Assembly (NCBI RefSeq): GCF_004379255.2
Contig: NC_056040.1
Coordinates: forward strand, 32,144,852-32,208,851
Direction of reading: 5' to 3'
Source: Salvia splendens
Taxonomy: Eukaryota; Streptophyta; Magnoliopsida; Lamiales; Lamiaceae
Length of the DNA stretch: 64,000 nt
This document shows positions 31,121 to 41,485 of this stretch, piece after piece. Position numbers and translations under genes: made by a program. The notes beneath the pieces were generated by a model, which ran no database searches, was not told the origin of the DNA, and saw only the letters and a list, made by a program, of their open reading frames with translations. Position 1 is the stretch's first letter; every line of letters begins with the position of its first letter.

Positions 31121-32813
31121 TAAGTTCTTCAAAACTCATACCATATCTGAGAATCGTGTACCGTGAAGGTGGCCACCTTCAAATGACACCATAGCCGGCC
31201 AACCTTGGATGGCTCACAGCTCTTGTACACCTTATTCCGAATAGGATTTGCGGTCCTATAGGGAACCGAATTCGTTACTTAGTTTTGTCATCGCCAAAAC
31301 CCGTAGGCATATAGCCCCAACAGATAGGCCTTAAAACAAACATTTTATGGCATGACTACATCTTGAAAATAATCACAGCTTCATTTTGAGAAAAATGGTA
31401 TTTCATAATTTCACAAGTATTTTCTTTATATCCATACTAATGTGTCGGATATTAAAAGAAAGCCCACCTGATATGCTTATTTCTCAACTCAATTACTGGC
31501 TTTGGCCTCACTTGCCCTTGAGCAATTTATCCTTTGAAAATAAATAGCGTAGCACGCTAATTAGTACTTGACTATTTTTCTTGAGAAAGAATGCATGTAT
31601 CTTATTGGATAGCACATATATCTCAGTCTCGACTTATAGGATTTTTCTTAACCCTACCGCGGCTTTACTGCTTTGTAGGATTTAATTATCCACTTTACTA
31701 ACTCTAGAGAAATTCTATTTTCTCGAAAAATATTATTACTTGAGCCCTTATTAAATAAAATATGGATTCTTGGAAAATACCCTTTTTAAATAATTTTCTT
31801 CGGATTTTTCTTAAGGCCGCCCATGGCGTCGCGGGGCGACGCCGGTCGGCCATTCGCATCTTACTTTAACATTTTTCCATCTTCGAAAATTTAATACTTT
31901 ATCCGGGAATTAATTTATTAAGCTCCAAACTCAATTCCATAAACAAATTCCAATCAAACATAAATAATTCTCGGCCCAATTATTAATTTGGGACAGCACG
32001 CCTCTTCAATTAAATTACAGTCCAAATCCTCCACTAATTAAATGGCCCAACTCATTAATTTGCTTATTGGCCCAAACTTTAACTAAAACAGTCCCTTCTT
32101 CTTAATTCAATTTCGGTCCAGCTTTTTAAAATAAGTGGCCCAACTACCGATTAATTAAAACCAGTCCAAGTATACTCCCTTCTCATCCTTCATCGTGACT
32201 TCTCTCTTCCCCCAATGCACGGTCTCCTCCTTCCACCTCGTCTCGTCGCCACCGCCGTTCGCTCTTCTCCGGCGAGTCCATGCCGGAGTGGCCTCTCTTC
32301 TTCCACAAATTGAAATTCTCCAAATCGAGAAGGGCACAGCGGCGTCTTCTCCTCGCTCCTCTTCGTCGCCGGCAGCGCACGGCACGCACCGCCACCGCCT
32401 CCATCATCTTCTCTCTAAATCTCCAAATCTGTAAATCTCTAGACCGAGGAATCGAGAAGTAGCGCCTCCTTCCTCGTCTCCGGCTGCTCGACCAACAGAC
32501 CCACCGCCGCCTGTCGCCATTCACCGGAGACTCACGCCTGCTTCCTCCGTCGAACGCCCTCCGGCGAATTCAGTAGTAGAGAGGAGGCGTCGCCTCCCTC
32601 TCCCTCTCTCAGTTGCGGCCTGCAGCTGCCCCGCTGGGCTCCCGGGTTTCCGCCATCGCCGGACAGCCCACTTCCTAAGCTAAGTCACCTTTGGAGCTTT
32701 GTGGAGGCCGAGAATCGAGAAAGATGGAAGAGGGGGAAAGAAGATTTTCCTACAATACCATTTGTCTCATTTTCCTCTACTTGCCAAAAATTAGTTTAGT
32801 CTACAATTGCTTA
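31121..32813. repeat. segment of LTR copy 1 with GC-rich low-complexity block
   Basis: 31121-32160 aligns with about 49080-50340 of LTR copy 2. 32170-32680 is a GC-rich block (CGCCGCC, CTCCGGCG, CCTCC runs) giving Arg-rich open frames on both strands that are not convincing genes; copy 2 lacks an equivalent block. 32680-32760 matches 52120-52190 of copy 2 again. Confidence 0.7.
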
Positions 32814-34794
32814 GAGCATCCTCATCCGTGCTCTTGTCATGGGCCTAGACTCATTTTTATTACTTTTTTTATTCTATGTTCTTAGGCAAGAGCACAACAT
32901 CTATATTCATACTCTTCCAAGGACATGCTCTAGTGTCCCACCATTCCAATTTAAATAAAAACATTTCCACAATATTAGAGTGCATTAAAAATAACCGAAA
33001 TACTATTACAAATTACTAAAAAAATTAAAAACTACATAATTCAAATCCTAAAAATTTAAAATTACATAATTAAAATCGTAAAAATTTAAAATTACATAAT
33101 TAAATTTATAAAATTTAAAAAACCCACTACTCGTGGCCGAATTTCGCCCAAATATGTTTGATTAGGTCTTCTTGTAGCTCAGTGTGGGTTCTGGTATCGC
33201 GCATTGTGTGTCTTGTTTCGATCCTCTCGCCCACCGTCGTATGCACACCTCAGCGTGGGGGAGACCTCTCGGTTGAGCTTCCAGCTTCATCCTCGTCGTA
33301 AAAGTTGGCCGCCCTCGGTCCTTCGTCAGCTAGAATCATGTTGTGCAAGATAATACACGTGTACATGATGTCGGCGATATTGTTAATGTACCACAGCCGA
33401 GACGGGGCCTTCACAATGTTGAATCGGCCTTGAAGGACCCCAAAAGCTCTTTCGACGTCTTTCCGAGCAGACTGTTGACGCTGCGCAAAAAGAACTCGGG
33501 TCTTGCGGATTGTTGAACGTCTTCACGAAAGTCGACCACCTTGGGTAGATACCATCGGCAAGATAGTAACTCATGTGGTATGCATTTCCGTTGACGGTGA
33601 AGTCGATCGCCGGTGCTACACCATTCAAAATATCATTGAAGAGTGGTGAAAAATAGAGCACGTTCAAGTCGTTGTTGGATCCGGCAATACCGAAATATGC
33701 GTGCCAAATCCATAGTTGGTAGTCGACGGCCGCTTCAAGGATAAGCGTTGGGCCGCCGCCTTTGTGGCCGCTTAAGTATTGCCCCCTCCAAGCAGTCGGA
33801 CAATTCTTCCACTTCCAATACATGCAGTCAATGCTGCCAAGCATACCGGGAAAACCGTGTACTATTTCGTGAAGATTAAGCAACCATTGACAATCATCGA
33901 TGGTGAGTGCCCGAAGGAATTCCTCACCGAAAACAGAACGAACGTCGTCGCAAAAATTTTTAAGGCATAGGATTCCAATTGACTCACTCACATGAAAATA
34001 CTCGTCGAAGAGGTCAGCCGTTTGCCCAGTAGCAAGTTGTCGGATGGCACAGGTACACTTCTGCAACGCCGAGAGACTTTGCCGACCGGTTGCGTCTCTA
34101 GTTGATTGAAAGTATTCAACACGGGCGGACAATGTGTTGACAATACGCATAAACAACCGTTTTGACATGCGAAAACGGCGCCGGAAGTAATCCTCCGGAA
34201 ACCGCGACTGGTCTGAAAGATAGTCGGCAACGAGCCTTTCGTTGGCTCCCTCTCAGTCACGAGGGATATAGCGGCGAATTGATCTAGTTGGTCGAGGAGG
34301 AGGGCAGGGGTAGTGGCGGTGTCATAGGCTTCATAGGCGGCACGATATTGTGCATAGTATTCTTGTTCTTCGCGCTCCGCTTCAACCATGATATCGATGA
34401 AATCCATTTTTAGAGAGGGTTTGAGTGAGAGAGGAAGATGTAGATGAGTTGTATGAAAAAATATGAATGAGAGATGAATGGGAGATGATTTGAAGTGAAA
34501 AATGGATGATAAATGTCTGCATTTATAGATAATTTTAGGAATAAAAAATTATAAAAAAATAAAAAAAATTCAAAAAACGATAATAAAACGACCCTATTTT
34601 TGGGAATCTGAAAATATTTTTTTTAATTTTTGTTATTATTTTTTATTTTTAAAAAAAAAAAAAAAACGAAATTGCCAACGGCAATGGAAACGCTACGTCA
34701 GCTGCTCGCTGGCATGGACGTGCTCGATGCATCGAGCAGCGCCGTGCCAGCGACACAAACGCCGTCCGTCGCGCGAGCACCGCTGCAGATGCTC
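32814..34794 (-). mobile_element. PIF/Harbinger element (Harb-2) with transposase only
   Basis: Left GAGCATCCTCATCCGTGCTC, right GAGCACCGCTGCAGATGCTC, TSD TTA at 32811-32813 and 34795-34797. Encodes a broken DDE transposase on the minus strand, no ORF1. Inserted in LTR copy 1. Confidence 0.9.
33127..34407 (-). pseudogene. Harbinger transposase (DDE_Tnp_4 type), frameshifted
   Basis: Starts MDFIDIMVEAEREEQEYY at 34407. A frame change near 34240 leads into FRMSKRLFMRIVNTLS. The helix-turn-helix-like region LQKCTCAIRQLATG is followed by the catalytic core: GSIDCMYWKWKNCP (first Asp), AGSNNDLNVL (second Asp), and after another frame change near 33460 the DVERAFGVLQ motif with the catalytic Glu. 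Natural end near IWAKFGHE at 33127. Two frame changes seen, so inactive. Cuts and pastes PIF/Harbinger ends when intact. Confidence 0.85.
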
Positions 34795-35112
34795 TTAGGA
34801 TTAGAATCTTTAAAGTGGAGGTGTTGTATTCCAAAATTGTTGTGCCACATGATGTAAGCAACATAGTGTAGTCTATTTCACAACACTCTCCCAAATATGT
34901 AAAATCCTCTTTACAAGTATTGTACTAATTTATTCTCTTTTCATTTGCATCAATAACTTCTTACTCTTTATTCTCCAAGATCGAGCACTTATAATTTCAA
35001 AAGCCGGAATTACAACGAAAATTCTACGATCACACATCTTACAAACGAAATTAATTAAGTTAATAAAGCCAATTTATCTCGAAAGGAAGGAACGAAATTT
35101 CGAGACGTCACA

Positions 35113-35167
35113 TTTTTAGAAAGCAGTCCGGCGGGTTTGCCATGACATTGCCATGACAGAGTCCCAT
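35113..35167 (-). pseudogene. CRK pseudogene exon 1, start codon and N-terminus
   Basis: Minus strand from 35167: MGLCHGNVMANPPDCFLK, then the gypsy LTR. MGLCHG is the conserved CRK start: Gly2 for myristoylation, Cys4 for palmitoylation. The sequence is directly adjacent to the end of LTR copy 1, and its continuation lies 13 kb away at 22128. Confidence 0.8.
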
Positions 35168-35513
35168 GGAGTCTAGAGCAATTTTCAAGAATAATTATGA
35201 TCAATTTGAGCACGGGAATTATCAATTTTGGATAAACACTAAAAAAAAGACAGAATCTTTAAGTTGATCAGCACAACCCACAAGTGGAAATAAAATATTT
35301 TTGCCAAAAAAGCAAAGCAGATAACACTTACTCCTATTTTAGTTGAAAAAATATGATAATACACACTTAATAGCAAGAAAAAACACCTTTAGAGAATAAA
35401 ACAACAAGGTAAAGAATGTAATGAGGACAACAATGTAATGAGGACAACAAGATAAACAACAAGGTAAAGAATGTAATGAGGACAAGAGCACTAAATCAAT
35501 AAAAGATGCATAA
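35168..35513. other. upstream region of the dead CRK gene
   Basis: AT-rich, contains a short direct repeat (AAGGTAAAGAATGTAATGAGGACAA at about 35407 and 35462). Would include the 5' UTR/promoter of the CRK gene on the minus strand; no element is clear enough to annotate. Confidence 0.4.
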
Positions 35514-35518
35514 CATAG

Positions 35519-36086
35519 TGATGGGGTGCGTACTAAACAAGCCCAACAGCAATGACGGCCCATCAGCCCAAAGCCCAAGGAAGAGTATGAGTTCGGCATT
35601 ACCAAAGAGTTCGGCCTCAGCCTACAGCTCGGTAAAAGCCAACCAATCAAGCTCTACTCTCAGATCGGCAACCAAAGCAGTTCGGTCTCAGTATTCGACC
35701 GAACAAGGAGTTAGTGGACCCATACAGGATTTCCACAACTTCCAACACACCCACTACCACGTGGTGTCAACTCAGGCCACGATCGTAGGCCATGACCTAC
35801 ACGACATCCACGACTTAGGGTGGTGATGCAAGCCACGATCTTAGTTCAATATATAAATAGAACTTAGATCTGATAGAAAAAGTTCTGTTAAGCTCTCTAG
35901 AGATAAAATATCATATAGCAAGTCTGTGTTGTAAGCTGTAATCCCAGATCAAGCAATACAATCTTGCCCTCCCTTCTTCCCGTGGACGTAGATTTACTTC
36001 AGTAAATCGAACCACGTAAATTCATTGTGTCGTAGTCTTTATTCTCTACCAGCATTTACTAACATCAGAAATTCGCGGATACATCA
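35519..36086 (+). mobile_element. solo LTR of the Tat family
   Basis: Starts TGATGGGGTGCG, ends GCGGATACATCA, TSD CATAG at 35514-35518 and 36087-36091. 568 bp, the same family as the Tat-1 LTR but without its ~130-bp internal duplication, so nearer the ancestral form. TATAAATAG near 35850. Confidence 0.95.
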
Positions 36087-36091
36087 CATAG

Positions 36092-36852
36092 GATGCAAGA
36101 ATAAATAAGTAAGGCAATGAACCCCTCCATCCTTTATCCGTCTATTTTTTCAACTTTTTCGGTTTTAAATTTAATAGTACTAACTCTTTATTCAATTATC
36201 ATGCAATTACTTAGTTTCCATAAGTAAGTTTTGGACCGTCTACCCATGGAGAATTAACAATTTTATGATAGAGTACCTACTATTAATCTTAAATAATAAT
36301 AATGGTGGTGGGGTTTGTCGTTATTAAGGGACAGAGAAATGTTTATGTTTGTGTGTATATATTATAGTTTAAGGGATAGAGAAATGGTTGTGTATACATC
36401 ATAGTTTTGCATGTGTAAACATCTGTCAACAACTAAGTCATTCAATCTCAATCTTGAGTTACATGTGGGCTAACCTGAATAGTTCACCGATACCTATGAT
36501 AAACCAAGAAAAGGGAAGTTTATTGGACCTTATCATCTGTTTGATAATCCTATTATATATTTCTATCCAAACTATAATTCTATCCAAACCCGTGGAAATC
36601 ATTATTAGGGCATACGCTGGTTAGTTTTTCGTACTATTTGGCCTAGAATTCCAAAATGCCCATTCTTTGTGTCATTAATTAAACATTACAACTTTCTCTT
36701 TCTACACCACCATTGCTCCTCTCATCAATGGGGCTTTCCTCTCCCTTGTTAATCTATAGTGGCGATGGTCGCCCTCCCTCCACGGCCATCATCGATTTGC
36801 TCTATTTACCCTTATAACAGTCGGACACACCCGGCGGTAGTGATTTGGGTCA
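36092..36852. other. intergenic, no gene recognised
   Basis: AT-rich DNA without convincing coding frames or repeat termini. Confidence 0.6.
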
Positions 36853-38731
36853 GACCATCCACAATGCCGCCCAGCCGACCGCTCAGCCGAGCGCCGGCGC
36901 TGGGCGGTTCACTGGGCGGTCTATTGCAGTCGCCCAGCGGGCGATTGGAGAGAGAAACCGCGCAGCGCTGGGCGGTCGCGTGGCGCTGGGCGATCCGCTC
37001 GGCGCTATTGCAGCGCCCGGATCACCCAGCGCAAATTAAATTTTTTTTTCCGAAATACTATATATACGTGCTTTGCTCGTCATTTTCATTCGCACCACTT
37101 GTTTTAACGAGTACTCTCTCTATCTTAATTTCTGTACAAAAGCAACAACGCGAAATGAGTAACGCTGGTGGTGGTAGTGGTGGTAGCGGAGGGGATGCTG
37201 AGGAGTACGAACGTCGAATGGCCGAAGCGTTGGACGCCTATACGACCAACGCGATAGACCAATGGATGGAAAGGGCCTTGCAGCCGGCGATACCTCGACC
37301 TCCCCCAGTGGTCCACCGCCGCAGTGTGATTGATCGGGATCACGTAGCTGCACATCAGCGCCTATACGAAGACTACTTCGCACAGGAGCCTCGGTTCAAC
37401 GCCAACCTTTTCAGGCGTCGTTTTAGGATGAGCAAGGACCTGTTTATGCGTATTGTCAACGCATTGGAGTCTCGACCACACACCTATTCAAAAGTGCACT
37501 GCGGCAATCCGGCAGTTTGCCTACGGAGGCGCGGCAGACATGTGGGACGAGTATCTCCACATCGGTGAGACGACTGCCCTGCAATGTCTGAAGAATTTCT
37601 GTCTGGGAGTGATAGAAGTATTCGGTGATCAGTATCTCCGAATGCCTACCCCCGAAGACTGCCAAGATCTGTTGCGGATGCACGGGAGTCAGCATGGGTT
37701 CCCGGGTATTTTAGGCAGCATAGATTGTATGAATTGGGAGTGAAAGAACTGTCCCGCAGCCTGGAAGGGGTTCTACACGTCCGGCTACAAGGGAAAGAAT
37801 CCCACGATGATCCTGGAGGCCGTAGCTGATTACCGGCTTTGGATTTGGCACGCGTATTTTGGGATAGCTGGTTCGAACAACGACCTCAACGTCCTCAACT
37901 CGTCGCCACTTTTCAACGAGCAGTGCCAGGGCGTCGGTCCGGCCATCAGTTTTGTCGCCAACGACAACCAACATGATATGGGCTACTACTTGGCGGATGG
38001 GATATACCCTAGGTGGCCCGTCTTTGTGAAGACGATCCGATGCCCAGGAGATGAGAAGAAGGCCTACTTTGCGGCACGGCAGGAGTCGGCGCGCAAGGAC
38101 GTGGAGCGCGCATTTGGTGTGCTCCAGTCTCGATGGGCGGCAATTAAGGGTCCAACGCGTTTGTGGAATATCCAATGCATTGCTGATATAATGTACGCAT
38201 GTATTATCATGCACAACATGATTGTCGAAGATGAAGGTGGCGATCTGACCAATTGGGTCAACGATGATAATGAAGTCGGTCCAAGCCACGGCGTGGCCGC
38301 CCCCAACGTACGGAGTGGGGTACCTCACGATGAAGCCGGCCTCCTACAAGCACATGCCGACATGCGCCAAACGACGGCTCATATTCGACTCCAAAAGGAT
38401 TTAATTGAAGAGTTATGGGCGCGGAGGATTGACCGCCGTTAGTTTTGCTTAATTATGTAATTTTTTTTAATTAATGTACTTTTTAAATTTTATTAATATT
38501 AGTGAATTTTCTTGTTTTTGTGTCGTAAATTTAATTCCGTATATTGTGTGATTGTTAATTATTTCATTTTGTATATATTTCTTAATAGTGATGTGGATAG
38601 TATGTGGCTAGGCTATGGCTGGGCTATTTGCTTGTTTTGATGATGTGGCAGGAGGATTTTTAGTGCTGATGATGTGGCAGTGGCTAGGCTATGACTGGGC
38701 TATTGCTGGGATATTCCTATTGTGGATGGTC
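36853..38731 (+). mobile_element. PIF/Harbinger element (Harb-3) with transposase only
   Basis: Left GACCATCCACAATGCCGCCC, right TATTGTGGATGGTC. Right flank TTA (38732-38734), left flank TCA (36850-36852), a one-base mismatch in the TSD. Subterminal GCGCTGGGCGG repeats. Encodes the transposase and not ORF1. Ends 69 bp before Harb-4, which has near-identical termini. Confidence 0.85.
37155..38442 (+). pseudogene. Harbinger transposase of Harb-3, one frameshift and one stop
   Basis: MSNAGGGSGGSGG start at 37155, then YERRMAEALDAYTT, FRRRFRMSKDLFMRIVNALE. A small deletion near 37480 shifts the frame before IQKCTAAIRQFAYGGAADMW. Catalytic GSIDCMNWE (first Asp), then TGA at 37741-37743 where the homologue has Trp, KNCPAAWKGF, AGSNNDLNVL (second Asp), ARKDVERAFGVLQSRW (Glu), end RRIDRR at 38442. 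Otherwise complete at about 420 codons; only two lesions separate it from an open frame. Confidence 0.9.
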
Positions 38732-38800
38732 TTAGGCATCTAGTAAGCATGTGTAATGTTAATAAACTAATGTATTTTCCTAGTCTCAAATCTATTTTAA

Positions 38801-40392
38801 GACCATCCACAATGCCGCCCAGCCGACCGCCGGCGCTGGGCGGTTCGCTGGGCAGTCTATTGCAGTCGCCTAGCGGGCGAATGGAGAGAGAAACCGCGCA
38901 GCGCTGGGCGGTCGCGTGGCGCTGGGCGGTGCGCTGGGAGGTCCGCTCGGGGCTATTGCAGCGCCCGGATCGCCCAGCGCACCGCCTAGCGCGAAATTTA
39001 ATTTTTTTTTTCTGAAACACTATATATACGCGCTTTGCTCGTCATTTTCATTCACACCACTTGTTTTAACTAGTACTCTCTCTATCTTAATTTCTGTACA
39101 AGATCAACAAGGGAAATGGATCTCAACAACGAGCCTAGTTCCGGGAGTAGCGGGTCACAAGCTCCGTCGATCCCCGTGGGAAGTGGATGGGGTCAGATGC
39201 CCGGGTACTACAACATGTACCCGTGGCAGCAGATGTATTCCGGGATGCCAACGGGGGGGAGTCCGCCGGGGTGTGTCCGGCGGTACCGGGATGGGCACCC
39301 GGGATGCAGATGATTCCCGGCGGGTACCGCCGACACAGGGGACTCCGGGGGTAGTACCGGCTACACAGTGGACTTATGGGGGGTCCCCGGCGACGGCGGG
39401 GGATGTCTATCGCCCCAGTTTAGATTTTTCGACTGGTTCATCGCACACATCGACCCAAACGCCCTTGGGGTTTGATTGTTTCTCCTTAGATGACTTGGTG
39501 TTTGATACTCCCGGAGCTCCGGAAACTCTCGTTAAAGGGGGAGGGGCAGAGCGGGTGCGTGGCGCCCCCGCGAAGAAGGGCAAGAAGAAGGTCGGTGAGT
39601 CGTCGCAGCCGGGTGAGGAGGAGGTACGGAGGAGGTGGACGGACGAGGAGAACGTCGCGCTCTGCAAGGCGTGGGTGAGTGTTTGCGACGATCCTCTCGT
39701 TTCGAACGAGCAGAGGATCGTCAACATGTGGGGCAAGATAGCAGCAGCCTACCAGAGATTTTGCCCGGAGGGGAGGCCACGCAACGGGGAGGATTGCCGG
39801 AAGGCCTGGAACCGAATAAGGGGTGCGGTCTCCCGATTTTCGGGTTTGTACACCAACGCACTCTGCATGATGAGCAGTGGCCAAACGGAGGAGGACTGCA
39901 GGAGAATAGCTGAGAAAGCCTTTCCACTGAAGGGGGTATACAAGGACTTCACCTACTGGAACTGCTATCTTGTGCTGAACGAGTCCGAGAAGTTCCGAGT
40001 AGGTGTCGACTCTGGCTGGCCGAAGAAGCAACGACTGAACTACACCGGCGATTTCAGCGGCAGCAGCGGTGGTTCCCACGACCTCCCCGAGACGACGCAG
40101 GAGTTCCCCACGCCGCGTTCGGTCGGTGGCCGACCTCGCCCGATGGGCGCAAGCGCGCTCAGCGGGAGGCGAGGGGGAACGCCAGGGCTTCCCAGGAGGT
40201 CCAGTCGGCATCCCCCCTTTGCCAATCCACCGAGGATCTCAAATTCTTCGCTCGCGCCCAAACGCGCGCTCAGTTGATCAAGACGATGGCCGAATGGCGG
40301 GTGGCGACGGATCCCGTGGAGAAGAGCGTGCTTCAAACCTTGCTCATGAGCCTGCAGGACGAGTTGGAGGCGGCACGGAGGGAGACCGGCGG

Positions 40393-40423
<31 letters not shown>

Positions 40424-40788
40424 GATGGTGGCGACAGCGACGGAGGCGGCGACGACGGAGACGAGGAGTGAATTGGCACTCCTTTTTATTATTGTATTTT
40501 TTATAAATTAATGTATTTTTTTAAATTATTGTACTTTTTTAAATTTTAATATTATTATTAAACTTTTCCCGTATTTGTCTCGTAAATTAAATTTCGTATA
40601 TTGTGTGATTGTTAATTATTTCATTTTGTATATATTTGTTAATAGTGATGTGGATATTATGTGGCTAGGCTATGGCTGGGCTATTGCTGGGCTATTTGCT
40701 TGTTTTGATGATGTGGCAGGAGGATTTTTAGTGCTAATGATGTGGCAGTGGCTAGGCTATGGCTGAGCTATTCCTATTGTGGATGGTC
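38801..40788 (+). mobile_element. PIF/Harbinger element (Harb-4) with ORF1 only
   Basis: Left GACCATCCACAATGCCGCCC, right TATTGTGGATGGTC, TSD TAA at 38798-38800 and 40789-40791. The first ~280 bp and last ~200 bp are nearly identical to those of Harb-3, but the interior encodes the Myb-like ORF1 instead of the transposase. Confidence 0.9.
39116..40471 (+). pseudogene. Harbinger ORF1 (Myb/SANT-like), frameshifted
   Basis: Starts MDLNNEPSSGSSGSQ at 39116 with a Pro/Gly/Met-rich part (MPGYYNMYPWQQMYSGMP), then a frame change near 39290. The trihelix domain WTDEENVALCKAWVSV, MWGKIAAAYQRF, CRKAWNRIRGAVSRFSG is followed by YWNCYLVLNESEKF. A second frame change near 40240 leads to MAEWRVATDPVEKSVLQTLL and a poly-Gly/Asp tail ending GDEE at 40471. 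Same architecture as the ORF1 at 2907-4389. DNA-binding partner of the transposase when intact. Confidence 0.85.
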
Positions 40789-41413
40789 TAATTGCTTTGA
40801 TTTAGTACCAATTGCACAAATTCACCTTAGAAAACAAATACTCCCTCTGTCCCGTGTTAATTTGTAGCCCACAATTGTGGACTTTTGGTTTTGGCAAAGT
40901 TTTGTATTCCCACATCGGTGGGGGAATTGGAAGTATGGGGGGTGGCTGCCTATAAAAAGGAGCTCACCCCCACTTTGTAAATCATCCTCAAAATTGTATT
41001 CTCTTCTCCGTCTAAATATAAGCGGGCTCTGCAGAGGGTGCTCGGAGACGTAGGCAATTTGGCCGAACTCCGTTATCAAAGTTTCGGGTGTGTTCTTTCT
41101 TTATTATTTATTTTGTTCCGCATTTATTTCTGGATTTATTCTCTGTTAGGATATTGTATTCAATATTATTTGCGGGTTTGGTAGTAGTGTTTTGTACGGT
41201 TCTTTTGGGTGTTTTTATATTGTGATAATTACACCGACTGATAAATTATGTTAGGAATCTGGTATTTAAGAGGGACAGTGTCCTCGCCAGTCTTTCCAAA
41301 GAATTTATTTGGAGAAGTAATTTTATCGAGTAGACCCCATTGGGTTAACTCTGAAATTACTGAATCGGTTCATTTCACTATTTGAGAGAAAATTACCCGG
41401 TTTTCTCAACAAG

Positions 41414-41426
41414 TAGTATCAGAGCC
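41414..41426 (+). promoter_or_regulatory. copia-2 primer binding site
   Basis: TAGTATCAGAGCC, two bases after the 5' LTR; matches the initiator-Met tRNA type TGGTATCAGAGCC with one change. Confidence 0.8.
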
Positions 41427-41485
41427 AAAGGTTCGTCCTTGGTTCTGTTTGTTTGTAATATTGAATACTTTATTTTGAGTCTGTA

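Larger units (their letters stand above)
22129..35112. mobile_element. gypsy-type solo LTR, copy 1, inserted in CRK exon 1 and itself invaded three times
   Basis: Pieces 22129-22224, 27030-27473, 31121-32813 and 34798-35112 together match most of the LTR at 48545-52585 (starts ATTTTGCTAAGGATAG...GGTAAACCGCGAC; ends CGAAATTTCGAGACGTCACA). No internal retrotransposon region is seen, so it behaves as a solo LTR of about 2.6 kb. It splits the CRK coding sequence between the FLK codons (35113) and the continuation at 22128. The TSD is not clean (ATTTT/TTTTT). Nested insertions: copia, hAT, Harbinger. The long LTR and TGTCAC...GTCACA ends are compatible with a chromovirus such as Tekay, but that is inference. 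Confidence 0.8.
122..35167 (-). pseudogene. CDPK-related kinase (CRK) pseudogene, dispersed over 35 kb by nested transposons
   Basis: Six blocks on the minus strand, in gene order, match the plant CRK family (Ser/Thr kinases related to CDPKs, with degenerate EF hands and usually N-myristoylated). They are the N-terminus MGLCHG at 35167, the Pro-rich/Arg-rich segment and ATP loop (21760-22128), the TTAIAIE...RREVK block (20955-21075), the GKYAKEDAK...FHLQ block (about 2080-2248), the WSIGVIAY...FDEAPWP block (405-690) and the NPLDMIAYKLVKAY...SSLRKAAL block (122-285). The catalytic HRDLKPEN region is deleted apart from LKPE. Frameshifts and stops occur in several blocks. The 3' end is beyond the left edge. 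The order and the matching splice sites argue for one locus, not scattered fragments. All large gaps are explained by transposons with target-site duplications. A functional gene is excluded by the exon breaks. Confidence 0.85.

Noticed and set aside
32183..32524. Arg-rich open frame on the minus strand
   Set aside because: Low-complexity GC-rich frame in LTR copy 1, open in several frames on both strands, so no evidence for coding.
36388..36624. 78-codon frame upstream of Harb-3
   Set aside because: No recognisable domain; ordinary AT-rich open stretch.
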